Positions 16,000 to 25,808 of a stretch of 64,000 nt of DNA are shown here, one piece after another (the stretch's first letter is position 1; every line of letters starts with the position of its first letter). Source of the DNA: Bog-756 sp963718405 (GTDB lineage: Bacteria > Actinomycetota > Acidimicrobiia > Acidimicrobiales > RAAP-2). Position numbers and translations under genes: made by a program. The stretch covers positions 62,001 to 126,000 of the forward strand of contig CAVQYZ010000005.1 in the NCBI GenBank assembly GCA_963718405.1. The letters run 5' to 3'. A model generated the notes under the pieces. That model did no database searches and was not told where the DNA came from. It saw only the letters and a program-made list of their open reading frames with translations.

Positions 16000-17951
16000 T
16001 CAGGTGGCCGGGCCCTTGGCGATCTCGGCCAGGAACTCGTCGTTGCTCTTGGTGGTACGGATCTTGTCCATGAGCAGCTCCAACCCGGCTGCGGCGCTGC
16101 CCTCGTTGGCCAGGGCATTGAGCACCCGGCGGAGCTTCCACACCTGCTGGAGCTGGGACCGGTCGAAGAGCAGTTCCTCGTGGCGGGTGGAGCTGGCATT
16201 GACGTCGATGGAGGGGTACAGCCTCCGCTCGGCCAGTCGCCGGTCGAGCCGGAGCTCCATGTTGCCGGTCCCCTTGAACTCCTCGAAGATGACCTCGTCC
16301 ATCTTCGAGCCCGTCTCGACCAGGGCGGTGGCCAGAATGGTCAGCGACCCACCCTCTTCGATGTTGCGAGCCGCACCGAAGAACCGCTTCGGTGGGTAGA
16401 GGGCGCCGGAGTCGACACCGCCGGACATGATTCGACCGGTGGCCGGCTGGGCCAGGTTGTAGGCCCGGGCCAACCGGGTGATCCCGTCCAGGATGATCAC
16501 CACGTCGCGGCCCGCCTCGACCAGACGCTTGGCCCGCTCGATGGCCAGCTCCGCCACGGCGGTGTGCTCCTCCGAGGGTCGGTCGAAGGTGGAGGCCACC
16601 ACTTCACCCTTCACCGACCGGCGCATGTCGGTCACTTCTTCAGGTCGCTCGTCCACCAGCAGCACCATCAGGTGCACGTCGGGGTTGTTGGCCTCGATGG
16701 AGTGGGCGATGTGCTTCATGACCGTGGTCTTGCCGGCCTTGGGGGGAGAGACGATGAGCCCTCGCTGCCCCTTGCCGATCGGCGACAAGAGGTCGACGAT
16801 GCGAGCGGTCAAGTTCTCCTTGTCGCCCGGCGTCTCGAGGTGCAGTCTCTCGTCCGGGAACAGCGGGGTCAGATCCTCGAAACGGGGCCGGTTGCGGGCC
16901 ACCTCGGGATCGAGTGACGACACCGTGTCGATCTGCAGGAGGGCGGGGTACTTCTCCGTGCTTCCGGCCGGCCGGCAGAATCCTTCGACCCTGTCGCCTT
17001 TGCGGAGAGCGAAACGCCGAGCCTGGCTGATGGAGACGTAGACGTCCTTGTTCGACGGGAGATAGCCCTCGCAGCGGAGGAATCCGTAACCCTCGTCGCG
17101 CAGGTCGAGAAGTCCGCTGACCGGGATGAGCTCCCCTTGGTACTGCTGGTCCTGGTTGCCGCCGACGCCCTGGAGATCCCCTTCGGCTCCCCCGCCGCCT
17201 TGTCGGTCGCGACCCCGGCGGCGGCGGTTGCTGCGTCGGTTGCCAATGTCGTCGTTGCCACCGCCCTGGTTGTTGCGGTTGTTCTGGTTGGTGCGGTTCT
17301 GGTTGTTGTTCTGATTGTTGTTGCGGTTGTTGCGGTTGTTGTTTCGGTTGTTCCCTTGCTGGTTTCCACCGGCCTGATTCGGCTGGCGCCCGCCATCCCC
17401 GCCGTGTTGGCCACCCGTTGGCCCCTGGGTCTCCTCGTGGCTGGTCGAACCGCCCAATTCCTTTTGCTGACCGTTGGCCTGGCCGTTGCTTCCGGCCGAG
17501 TCACTTACCGCCGCCTCACCGAAATCTTCGTCCAGGTCGACCGATCCCCCGGCCGATCCGGCATCGTCGGCCGGCCCGAAGGAGTGCACCACCGGGGCCC
17601 GGCCACCGGCACGCCCCGTCGACCCTGCGTCCGGAGTGCTGTCCGTGGCAGCTCCTCATCGGAGGTGGTGGCCGCCGCAGAGCGGCTGCCGCCGCTCCTA
17701 CGTCGGCTGGTGGATGGGGCAGTACCGGTACCGTCCCCGTTGGCTGCCGCCGTGGCGTCGCCGTTGGTGGCGCCCTTGTCCGCCGGTGGGCCGTCGACCG
17801 ACACGCCGGTGGCCTTCAGAATTCCATCGATCATGTCGGCTTTTTTGGTTCTGGTGTTGGTCTTCACGGACAGTGCCTGGGCAATGGCGTGGAGCTCGTC
17901 CCGCTCTTTGCCTTCCAACACCGAGCGCTCGAGCTGCTGTTCGGCAGTCAT
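16000..17951 (-). CDS. rho: transcription termination factor Rho, with disordered Asn/Gln-rich insert (frame break)
   Basis: About 650 residues. The Rho_N/SAP-like start (LEGKERDELHAIAQALSV, then ADMIDGILKATG) is read in one frame; a one-base break near 17655 leads to the rest. Next comes a long disordered insert rich in Asn, Gln and Arg (about 17270-17360), then the RNA-binding cold-shock-like domain (GYGFLRCEGYLPSNKDVYVS) and the RecA-type motor: PPKAGKTTVMKHIAH (Walker A), DVVIILDGITRLARAYN (Walker B), and the SGGVDSGALYPPKRFFGAAR region. Rho is a hexameric ATP-driven helicase. The ATG at 17951 has GAGG 6 bases upstream. As the gene is usually essential in actinobacteria, the break is probably an error. 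Confidence 0.93.
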
Positions 17952-18265
17952 CGGCATCCTCGTTTCGAATGTCCTCGTTGGCAGGTGGATTGACTCCAAC
18001 TGCCAGGAATCAGGGATGGAGATTTCCGTGGATCGAGATCGACTCTCGCCGGCAAACCCCCCCGACGCCGTTTACGGGCTGGCCGCACTAACACGAAGCG
18101 AACCAGAAGGTCCCGCCCACAAGCCCGAACGGGCAATTTGTGGAAGCGAAGGTACACACATACTACAGGCAGCGGACCACTCCAGCAACAACCCGGCGTC
18201 GCCAGCCGGTCTTCCACCCACCGCCAACCCTACCGCCCCGACCACCGCCACGGTGTGGATGGGGA
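17952..18265. other. gap between thrC and rho without a gene
   Basis: 314 bases with no convincing reading frame. In mycobacteria thrB (homoserine kinase) lies in this position, between thrC and rho; nothing resembling GHMP-kinase motifs is seen here in any frame. The stretch probably serves as the rho promoter and leader. I see no riboswitch or clear hairpin-plus-T terminator. Confidence 0.5.
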
Positions 18266-19332
18266 CTACAGCGACAGCTCCTCGAGGACGGCGCCGAGGT
18301 CGGCGTCGACCACCGTCGGAACGGAGATCTGGCTGATGGCGATGTCAGGATCCTTCAGCCCATGGCCGGTGAGGACACAGACCACGGTGGCCTGGGACCC
18401 CAGGCCGTCAGGCAGTCCGCCTTGAGCAGGCCGGCCACCGAGGCCGCCGAGGCCGGCTCGCAGAACACCGACTCCTCGGCAGCCAGAAAGCGGTAGGCGT
18501 CGAGGATCTCCTCGTCGGTGACCGCGGCGATCCCCCCACCCGACTCCGATGCCGCCGAAGCGGCGCCGTACCAACTGGCCGGATTGCCGATGCGGATGGC
18601 GGTGGCCACGGTCTCGGGGTGCTCGATGGGGTGGCCCTCGACGATGGGAGCAGCGCCGGCGGCCTGGAAGCCCAACATGCGCGGCAGCCGGGTGGACCGC
18701 CCGGCTTCTTTGAACTCGAGGTAGCCCTTCCAGTAGGCGGTGATGTTCCCGGCGTTGCCCACCGGGATGCAGTGGACGTCGGGGGCGTCGCCCAAGGTGT
18801 CCACCACCTCGAAGGCGCCGGACTTCTGCCCTTCGATCCGGTACGGGTTGACCGAGTTGACCACGGTGACCGGCGCACGCTCGCCGAGTTCGCGGACAAT
18901 GGACAGGGACTGGTCGAAGTTGCCGCGCACCTGGAGAACGTGCGCCCCGTGGATCAGGGCCTGAGCCAACTTGCCCAGAGCGATATGACCTTCGGGAATG
19001 AGGACGGCACAGGTCAGGCCGGCCCGCCCGGCGAACGCGGCCGCCGAGGCCGAGGTGTTGCCGGTCGACGCGCACACCACGGCCTTGGCCCCTTCTTCGG
19101 CGGCCTTGGAGATGGCCACGGTCATGCCGCGGTCCTTGAAGGAACCGGTGGGGTTGGCCCCTTCCACCTTCAACAGGACCCGGGCCCCGACCCGGGCCGA
19201 GAGGCGGGGTGCGGGTAACAGGGGCGTACCCCCCTCGAGCAGGGTGACCACCGGAGTGGCCGCAGTGACCGGCAGGAACTCCCGGTACTCCTCGATCACG
19301 CCCCTCCAGGCGCCGCCGGCGTTGTTGGTCAT
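18266..19332 (-). CDS. thrC: threonine synthase (frame break near the C-terminus)
   Basis: About 355 residues. A PLP enzyme that converts O-phosphohomoserine to threonine. LLEGGTPLLPAPRLSARVG, the PLP-lysine segment NPTGSFKDRGMTVAISKA, and the VVCASTGNTSASAAAFAGRA loop are clear, with the phosphate loop VGNAGNITAYW. Near 18419 one base is missing; the true end continues as GLPDGLGSQATVVCVLTGHG and LKDPDIAISQ. Its ATG overlaps the hom stop by four bases. The break is probably a sequence error. Confidence 0.93.
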
Positions 19333-20636
19333 TCGTCGTCCCCCACGATCCGCATCACGCTGCCGACCCGAACCACAACGGCCAGTCCGGCCAGGGCGTC
19401 GAGGGTGGCCCGGACATCGCCTTCGCTGGCCGAATGGGTCACGAACAACATCCGGGCCCCGTCGGCCTGCCCCTCCTGCTCCATCGAGCGGATGGACACT
19501 CCGTGGTCGCCGAAGGCGGTGGCCACCGAGGCCAGTACCCCGGGTCGGTCGGTGACGTCGAGGCTGATGTAGTAGCGGGTCTGCAACTCGGACTGAGGAA
19601 GCAGGCGGGCAGGCATCCGTTCCGGAGACGGAGCGGTGGTGCCGGCCATCATGTTGCGGGTGGCGTCGATCAGGTCGCCGACCACGGCGCTGGCGGTGGG
19701 CCGCCCACCGGCTCCCAACCCGTAGAGCATGAGCTCGCCGGCCGCCTCGCCTTCGATGAACACCGCGTTATAGGCATCACGGACGCCAGCCAACGGATGG
19801 GTCTTCGGCACCATGGCCGGGTGGACCCGGACCGAAACCGCATCGTCACCGGTCCGCTCCACGATGGCCAGAAGCTTGACGGCGTAGCCGAAGCGCTCGG
19901 CGAACTCGACGTCGGCGGCACGGATGCCGGTGATCCCCTCCCGCATGACATCGGTTCCGGCCACGTCGTAACCGAAGGCCACGCCGGCCAGGATGGCCGC
20001 CTTCGCCGCGGCATCGAATCCCTCCACGTCGGCGGTGGGATCACGTTCGGCCAGTCCGAGCGACTGGGCCTCGGCCAGTGCTTCAGCGTAGTCGGTACCC
20101 TGTTCGCTCATCCTGGAGAGGATGAAGTTGGTGGTCCCGTTGACGATGCCCATGACCCGGTGGATCCGCTCGCCGGTCAGCGACTCTCGCAGGGCTCGAA
20201 CCAGTGGGATGGCCCCGGCCACCGCGGCCTCGTAGAGCAGGTCCACGCCCTGTTCGCGGGCCAGGGTGCGCAGGCCCACCCCTTCCGGTGAGGCCAGCAG
20301 GGCCTTGTTGGCGGTGACCACCGGCTTGCCCGCACTCAGAGCCGCCCTGACCAGGTCGAAGGTGGGATCGACGCCCCCGATGAGCTCCACCACTACGTCG
20401 ATCGACGGATCGACCACCAGGTCCGACGCCTGGGTGGTGAGCAGGTCCGCCGGGACGTGGTCCCCGCGGTGGCGGTTCAAGTCGCTGACGGCGATTCCAC
20501 CGACCACCAGTCGGGCCCCGCACTGGACGGCCAGTGCATCGGCCCGGTCCTGCAGCATGCCGATCAGCGCCGACCCTACGTTCCCGCATCCGAGCACGGC
20601 GACGCGGACCTCACGTTCGGGGGGTGCCAGAGCCAC
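19329..20636 (-). CDS. hom: homoserine dehydrogenase
   Basis: 435 residues. Reduces aspartate semialdehyde to homoserine, the branch to threonine and methionine. VRVAVLGCGNVGSALIGML is the NAD(P)-binding GxGxxG; VVTANKALLASPEGVG and LYEAAVAGAIPLVRALRESL are catalytic-domain motifs; GIVNGTTNFILSRM and DPTADVEGFDAAAKAAIL are family signatures. The C-terminal ACT domain (YYISLDVTDRPGVLASVATA) is the usual threonine-feedback site. It lies between lysA (39 bases upstream) and thrC (overlapping). Confidence 0.96.
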   Translation of the reverse strand: MALAPPEREVRVAVLGCGNVGSALIGMLQDRADALAVQCGARLVVGGIAVSDLNRHRGDHVPADLLTTQASDLVVDPSIDVVVELIGGVDPTFDLVRAALSAGKPVVTANKALLASPEGVGLRTLAREQGVDLLYEAAVAGAIPLVRALRESLTGERIHRVMGIVNGTTNFILSRMSEQGTDYAEALAEAQSLGLAERDPTADVEGFDAAAKAAILAGVAFGYDVAGTDVMREGITGIRAADVEFAERFGYAVKLLAIVERTGDDAVSVRVHPAMVPKTHPLAGVRDAYNAVFIEGEAAGELMLYGLGAGGRPTASAVVGDLIDATRNMMAGTTAPSPERMPARLLPQSELQTRYYISLDVTDRPGVLASVATAFGDHGVSIRSMEQEGQADGARMLFVTHSASEGDVRATLDALAGLAVVVRVGSVMRIVGDDE

Positions 20637-20675
20637 CCGCTCACGCTACCGCCTGAATTGAGTGACGCCCGCCGC

Positions 20676-22019
20676 TCAGAGGTCCAGACGGACCAGGTCG
20701 GCGAATGTCTCCCGCCGCACGACCACCCGGGCGTCGCCGTGGGCCACGAACACCACGGCCGGACGGGGGACCTTGTTGTAGTTGGAGGCCATCGAGTGCC
20801 CGTAGGCCCCGGTGACCGGGGTGGCCAGGATGTCGCCGACCCCGAGGTCTTCGGGGACGAACCCTTCTGACACCACGACGTCACCGGTCTCGCAGTGCTT
20901 GCCCACCACCCGGACCGGGCGGGGACGGGCGGCGGCGGGCTCCCGCGGCAGGAAGGCCTCGTAGCCGCTCCCGTAGAGCACCGGACGGGGGTTGTCACTC
21001 ATCCCGCCGTCCACCGACACGTAGGTCCGGTGACGGGGAACCTCCTTCACCGTCCCCACCCGGTAGAGGGTCACTGCGGCCGAGGCCACGATGGAGCGCC
21101 CGGGCTCGGCGGTGACCCGTACCGAGTCGGCGATGCCGGCCCTGCGGCAGGCCCGGCGGACCGACGAGGCCCACTGGGCCATGGGCGGAGCCTCTTCGCC
21201 GTTGACGTAGGGCACGCCGAGGCCGCCGCCCACCACCAGCTCCGGCAGGCCGAGGGGGGCGAAGAACTCTGCCAACACGTCGATGGCCCGGGTGAACGGC
21301 TCCAGGGCGAACACCTGACTACCGAGATGGGCGTGGATTCCGGCGAACTCCACCATCCCTTGGGCCGCGAGAGCCGACAGCCGGGCCACGGCCGTGGCGG
21401 CCGCTCCCGAGGCCAGGCCGAAGCCGAACTTGGAGTCGTCCTGACCGGTGCGGACGAACTCGTGGGTGTGGACCTCCACCCCGGGGGTGATGCGGGCCAA
21501 CACGGTGGGGCGCACCGGTCGTGGTTGGCCGCCCGATCCGGCCAGCAGGTGCTCGAGACGCCCGATCTCGTCGAACGAGTCGATCACGATCCGACCGACC
21601 CCGGCCGCCAGCGCCGAGGCCAGTTCCTCTTCGGACTTGTTGCTCCCGTGCATCACCAGCCGGTCGGCCGGCACCCCGGCGGTGAGAGCCACATGCAGTT
21701 CGCCTCCGGTGGACACGTCGAGGCACATGCCCTCCTCGTGGGCCAGACGGGCCATGGCCACGCACAAGAAGGCCTTGGTGGCATAGGCCACTCCGTCGCC
21801 CCAGGCCTCGACGGCTTCGCGGCAGCGGGCCCGCAGATGAGCCTCGTCGTAGACGAACAGCGGGGTGCCGAGCTCTTCGGCCAGGTCGACCAGGTCGACG
21901 CCGCCCACCCGCAGCCGTCCCGACGATCCGGTGGTGGCGGTGAGGGGAAGCAGGCCGTGGGCGACGGGGTCGGTGGCCCCGGGTGCCATCGGAGCAGCGG
22001 TGGTGTCGCCGCCGGTCAC
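20676..22019 (-). CDS. lysA: diaminopimelate decarboxylase
   Basis: 447 residues; last step of lysine synthesis. The alanine-racemase-type barrel carries the PLP lysine in GVAYATKAFLCVAMARLA (Lys82). Other marks are MHGSNKSEEELASAL, FAGIHAHLGSQVF, VVGGGLGVPY, VTAEPGRSIV and, near the end, KHCETGDVVVSEG with the catalytic Cys, then YGHSMASNYN. The GTG at 22019 is chosen because GGAGG lies 5 bases upstream and it overlaps the argS stop; an ATG 10 codons later is an alternative. Confidence 0.95.
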   Translation of the reverse strand: MTGGDTTAAPMAPGATDPVAHGLLPLTATTGSSGRLRVGGVDLVDLAEELGTPLFVYDEAHLRARCREAVEAWGDGVAYATKAFLCVAMARLAHEEGMCLDVSTGGELHVALTAGVPADRLVMHGSNKSEEELASALAAGVGRIVIDSFDEIGRLEHLLAGSGGQPRPVRPTVLARITPGVEVHTHEFVRTGQDDSKFGFGLASGAAATAVARLSALAAQGMVEFAGIHAHLGSQVFALEPFTRAIDVLAEFFAPLGLPELVVGGGLGVPYVNGEEAPPMAQWASSVRRACRRAGIADSVRVTAEPGRSIVASAAVTLYRVGTVKEVPRHRTYVSVDGGMSDNPRPVLYGSGYEAFLPREPAAARPRPVRVVGKHCETGDVVVSEGFVPEDLGVGDILATPVTGAYGHSMASNYNKVPRPAVVFVAHGDARVVVRRETFADLVRLDL

Positions 22020-23656
22020 ATGGCCTCCGGCGCCGACACCCCGAGAAGTCCGAGGCCGATGGCCAGGCCGATCCGAGTTCCCTCCACCAGCCACAGTCGG
22101 GCCTGGGTCAGCGCCGGGTCCACCCCATCGGCCAGGATCGGGCAGTCGTGGTAGAAGCCGTGGAAGGAGCTGGCCAGTCGGCGCACCCAGGTGGTGATCT
22201 TGGTCGGGGCCCGGTCGATGGCCGCTTCGGCCACCACCTCGGGAAGCTCCTCCAAGCACCGGATCAGCTCGAGCTCGCGCTCGTGGGTGAGGAGCGAGAG
22301 GTCGACCTGGGCCAGAGGGAGCCGCTCGACTGCACGCTCCGCGGCTTTGCGGCTCACGCCTCCGATACGGGCACTGGCCATCTGCACGTAGAACACCGGG
22401 TTCTCCACCGACTGCTCCCGGACCTTGGCCAGATCGAAGGTGCTGGTCTGGTCGAGCGAGGTCATCAGACTGAGGATCCGGGTGGCGTCCGGCCCGATGT
22501 CAGCCACCACGGTGTCCAGCGAGATGGCGTTGCCGACCCGCTTGCCCATGGTCACCGCCTCGTCCCCGTCCATGAGCGAGACCATCTGACCCAGCTTGAC
22601 CTCGAGGCGGGCCGGATCCACCCCGAGGGCCTCGACCCCGGCCTTCAAGCCGGCCACTTGGCCGTGGTGGTCGGCACCGAACACGTCGATGACCCGGTCA
22701 AAGCCCCTGACCAGGAACTTGTCCCGGTGGTAGGCCAGGTCACCGGCCAGGTAGGTGGCGTCTCCGTTCGACTTGCGCAGCACCCGGTCGCGGGTGTCGC
22801 CCAGCTCTGAGGCGCGGAACCAGGTGGCACCGTCCTCTTCGTAGACCAGTCCCCGGTCGTTCAGCAGTGCGATCGTCTCGTCGACGGCCCCGCTCTCTTC
22901 GATGGAGGCCTGGCTGTACCACTCGTCGAAGACGATGCCCACCGAAGACAACGTGGCCCGGATGCGTTCGAGGATCCGGTCGGCAGCCCATTTTCCCGCT
23001 GCGGTGACGTCGTCAGGCCCGTCATAGCTGGCCGCCAGCTCGGTTACGTACTCGCCCTGGTAACCGCCCTCGGGCACCTCTTGGCCGTGGAGCCGGGCCA
23101 ACAGGCTCATTCCGAGCGTCCGGATCTGGCCACCGGTGTCGTTGACGTAGTACTCCCGGCTCACCAGGTACCCGGCTCGGGCCAGTACCCGGGCCAGGGA
23201 GTCGCCGTAGCTCCCCCACCATCCGTTGCCCACGTGGATCGGGCCGGTCGGGTTGGCGGAGATGAACTCGACCTGTACCCGCTCGCCGTGGCCCACGTCC
23301 GGCCGGGCGTACGTCTCCTCTCCCCGGTCGAGCAGCTCGTGCAGGGCCTCGTGCAACCAGCCGTCGTCGAGCCGGAAATTGATGAACCCCGGCCCGGCGA
23401 TCTCGATGGAGCTGGTGTGAGCGGGTGGATTGGCGTTCAGGGCATCGACCAGGGACGAGGCCAGCGCCCGGGGGTTGGTCCCGGCCGGCTTGGCCATGAC
23501 CAGGGCCACGTTGGTCGACCAGTCGCCGTGCTCCCGACGAGCCGGGCGCTCGAGATGGATCGAAGCGGGATCGGCGGCAAGGTCCAGACCCTCGGCGGCG
23601 GGGAGGGTGGCGAGAGCGTCGCTCAGGGCTCGGGCGAGGTGGTCACGGGTCGACAT
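22016..23656 (-). CDS. argS: arginyl-tRNA synthetase
   Basis: 546 residues, class I synthetase. The N-terminal Arg-tRNA-synt_N domain is followed by EFISANPTGPIHVGNGWWGS, whose HVGN corresponds to HIGH. VFGADHHGQVAGLKAGVEAL is the family signature; VTMGKRVGNAISLDTVV is in the KMSKS-loop position, with a non-consensus MGKRVG. The C-terminal anticodon-binding (DALR) domain ends HGFYHDCPIL. A tRNA-Arg(CCG) gene lies just upstream on the other strand. Start of the lysA-hom-thrC run. Confidence 0.95.
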   Translation of the reverse strand: MSTRDHLARALSDALATLPAAEGLDLAADPASIHLERPARREHGDWSTNVALVMAKPAGTNPRALASSLVDALNANPPAHTSSIEIAGPGFINFRLDDGWLHEALHELLDRGEETYARPDVGHGERVQVEFISANPTGPIHVGNGWWGSYGDSLARVLARAGYLVSREYYVNDTGGQIRTLGMSLLARLHGQEVPEGGYQGEYVTELAASYDGPDDVTAAGKWAADRILERIRATLSSVGIVFDEWYSQASIEESGAVDETIALLNDRGLVYEEDGATWFRASELGDTRDRVLRKSNGDATYLAGDLAYHRDKFLVRGFDRVIDVFGADHHGQVAGLKAGVEALGVDPARLEVKLGQMVSLMDGDEAVTMGKRVGNAISLDTVVADIGPDATRILSLMTSLDQTSTFDLAKVREQSVENPVFYVQMASARIGGVSRKAAERAVERLPLAQVDLSLLTHERELELIRCLEELPEVVAEAAIDRAPTKITTWVRRLASSFHGFYHDCPILADGVDPALTQARLWLVEGTRIGLAIGLGLLGVSAPEAM

Positions 23657-23800
23657 GTAGGCGCGAGGATAGGGCGTGGTGGGCCGGTGGCCGCGAGGGC
23701 CCCGGTCCGTTCCCGGACAGGCCCATGACGGGCCGCACTACAGTTGTCACTCCGTGAGGGGCAGGCCGGCGGATCCGAGCGGATTCCCGGCCCGTCTCAC

Positions 23801-23872
23801 GCCCACGTAGCTCAGCGGATAGAGCATCGGCCTCCGGAGCCGTGTGCGCAGGTTCGAGTCCTGCCGTGGGCA
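23801..23872 (+). tRNA. tRNA-Arg (anticodon CCG)
   Basis: A full cloverleaf is visible: acceptor stem GCCCACG/CGTGGGC, D-arm GCTCAGCGGATAGAGC, anticodon loop CTCCGGA with CCG at 34-36, and T-arm with GGTTCGAGTCC. The discriminator is A and the CCA end is not encoded. The anticodon stem has one mismatched outer pair. It lies upstream of argS, on the opposite strand. Confidence 0.93.
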
Positions 23873-23935
23873 CGTTCGGGACGTCTCAGGGGACGGGCGA
23901 TCTGAGGGTCCTAGCGCTCATACTTGTAGCACTCC

Positions 23936-24367
23936 CTACCGGTCCGTTACCGCCGCATCGTCTCCGGTCCCCTCCTCCTCCTCGAAGCCGATGAGCCAAC
24001 GCACCCCGTAACGGTCTACGACCTGGCCGTCGGAGGCCCCCCACGGGCGTGGCTGCAGCTCGTCAAGAACGGTCCCGCCCGTGGCCAGCGCGTCGAACCA
24101 CGTGCGGAGCCCCGCCGCCGATGTGGTGCCCAGAAGAGAGAACATGAGCCCGGAACTCCGGAACGGATCCTCACCGGCCGCGTCGGCGGCGAACATGGAA
24201 ACCGGTCCGCGCAGGATGCCGTGGGCGATGGCGTCAGCGGGGCCGTCGTCCCGACCGACCTCTACGAACGTGTTGAGAGTGAGGTCCCCGCCAAAGATCT
24301 CGTGGTAGAAGGTCAGGGCTTGGCGAGCCGTCCCGGGTAAGAGCAGGTATGGCTCCGGTGCCGACAT
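23936..24367 (-). CDS. VOC-family (PhnB-like) protein
   Basis: 143 residues. YLLLPGTARQALTFYHEIFG is the PhnB/glyoxalase-like start, followed by GGDLTLNTFVEVGRDDGPAD, SSGLMFSLLGTTSAAGLRTW and PWGASDGQVVDRYGVRWLIG, which is the closing strand of the VOC fold. These proteins form dimers with a metal or small-molecule pocket; the substrate is unknown. The start at 24367 is taken where homology begins. It is divergent from the acetyltransferase-like gene, 120 bases away. Confidence 0.85.
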   Translation of the reverse strand: MSAPEPYLLLPGTARQALTFYHEIFGGDLTLNTFVEVGRDDGPADAIAHGILRGPVSMFAADAAGEDPFRSSGLMFSLLGTTSAAGLRTWFDALATGGTVLDELQPRPWGASDGQVVDRYGVRWLIGFEEEEGTGDDAAVTDR

Positions 24368-24486
24368 GGTTCTAACGCTACTTGGGACGGGTGCACCGGC
24401 GTAGCGGTCGATCTCTTCCCTGGGCCACCGGTCGGCGCCCAGGGCCGTAGGCGATCGTGGCGCGGGGTCCATGGGACGATAGGCCC

Positions 24487-24981
24487 ATGGACCCCTGGCT
24501 GCCCCGAGGCTTTGAGCACCCCGCACTGGTGTCAGTGCCACCTGACCACCATCTGAGACCCATCCGACCATCCGATGTGGACATCGACTATCCGGCGGTC
24601 ATGGGCTCCCGTGAGCGGCTGTGGGCGCAGTTCGGGGAGCCTCACGGTTGGCCGCAGGAGTCGCTCACCTACGAGGACGATCTTGCCGATCTCATCCGAC
24701 ATGAGGCGGAGATGGATGACAATCTCTCCTTCAACTACGCCTTGCTCGATCGTAACGAGAGCTACCTGGCCGGTTGTGTGTACATCGATCCGCCCGAGCG
24801 TCTGGGGGCAGACGCCGACATCAGTTATTGGGTAATCGACTCACTGGAGGGTTCCCCGGTCGCCACTTCCCTACGGGAGGTGGTTCGGCGGTGGATCGGC
24901 GAGGCGTGGCCCTTCACCAACCCGCGCTTCATCGGATCCGACATCACCTGGGAAGAGTGGCTCCGCCTGCCTACTCCGTGA
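24487..24981 (+). CDS. GNAT-like N-acetyltransferase
   Basis: 164 residues. HHLRPIRPSDVDIDYPAVMG opens like many GNAT proteins; the core strand is SFNYALLDRNESYLAGCVYI, then DADISYWVIDSLEGSPVATS and a helix LREVVRRWIGEAWPF. The classic RGxGxA acetyl-CoA loop is not obvious, so this is a divergent member. The ATG at 24487 is preferred over an in-frame one upstream. Acceptor substrate unknown. Confidence 0.6.
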   Translation: MDPWLPRGFEHPALVSVPPDHHLRPIRPSDVDIDYPAVMGSRERLWAQFGEPHGWPQESLTYEDDLADLIRHEAEMDDNLSFNYALLDRNESYLAGCVYIDPPERLGADADISYWVIDSLEGSPVATSLREVVRRWIGEAWPFTNPRFIGSDITWEEWLRLPTP

Positions 24982-25062
24982 GACCGGGAGCACCTCATCC
25001 TGGGCCCGGACACTGCCGGCAACGAGCTGTCCGCTCGACGACAGGCGGATTATCGTTGGAGC

Positions 25063-25323
25063 ATGTCCCAGCGGCTGGACAGGTCGTGGCTGGTACTGGC
25101 CAGCCACGAGACCTTCGAAGGGGACCGCTGCGTCGATATCTTCCGCCGGCCGGACGACACCTTCGGCTTTGAGGAGTTTCGAAGGGACCCCGAGGACATG
25201 GGGGCTTGGACCCCGGTCACCTACTTTTCCGGCCGTACCTTCCCCACCGAGGATGAAGCCAGGGCCGCGGCGACGCAGGCGGTGCCGTGGCTCACGCAGC
25301 TGCTTGACCACCGGCATCCATGA
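25063..25323 (+). CDS. hypothetical protein
   Basis: 86 residues without a recognised family. It starts MSQRLDRSWLVLASHETFEG, has aromatic and charged residues (DIFRRPDDTFGFEEFRRDPE) and ends with a short helix DEARAAATQAVPWLTQLL. There is no signal peptide. Its stop overlaps the next start by four bases (ATGA), so it is co-translated with the YjbR-like protein. Codon use is typical, so it is probably real. Confidence 0.6.
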   Translation: MSQRLDRSWLVLASHETFEGDRCVDIFRRPDDTFGFEEFRRDPEDMGAWTPVTYFSGRTFPTEDEARAAATQAVPWLTQLLDHRHP

Positions 25324-25727
25324 GCAACGATCCATCGACTGGGTCGGTAGAGGTTCCGAAAGACATCGTCGAGCGAGTGAGTGCGCTCTGTTTAGCCCTG
25401 CCCGAGGTGACGGTGCGCGTGGACTATCCACGGGCGACAACGAGATCGACGGCACACTCGTTCGATATCCGCCGACGGTCGTTCTGCTTGCTGGTACCCG
25501 TGAAGGGCTCGACCGGCAGATCTGTCCCCATGCTGATTCTGCGGGCCGACCCCCAAGAACGCCAGGCGTTGCTGTCCATGGGCCACCCCTACTTTGCCCC
25601 CCGAGCCGGAGGTGATCGCATCGGGGTACGGCTCACGGGCCGTACGGATTGGGAGGAGATCCGCGAGCTGGTGATGGATGGCTACCGGCTCCTCGAACCG
25701 AAGAAGCTCGTGGCGCGACTCGATTGA
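25320..25727 (+). CDS. MmcQ/YjbR-family protein
   Basis: 135 residues. VSALCLALPEVTVRVDYPRA, FDIRRRSFCLLVPVKGSTGR, MLILRADPQERQALLSMGHP and YRLLEPKKLVARLD follow the CyaY-like fold of MmcQ/YjbR proteins. These have a suggested DNA-binding role, which is not firmly established. It overlaps the upstream small gene and is followed by the secreted peptidase region. Confidence 0.8.
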   Translation: MSNDPSTGSVEVPKDIVERVSALCLALPEVTVRVDYPRATTRSTAHSFDIRRRSFCLLVPVKGSTGRSVPMLILRADPQERQALLSMGHPYFAPRAGGDRIGVRLTGRTDWEEIRELVMDGYRLLEPKKLVARLD

Positions 25728-25808
25728 CCCCACCGGCCGACGAGCCACGACGAATCGGCGGAGGTCCTCAAGCCACGGGGAGGCCTTGGTGGGAGGGGGA
25801 TACACTTG

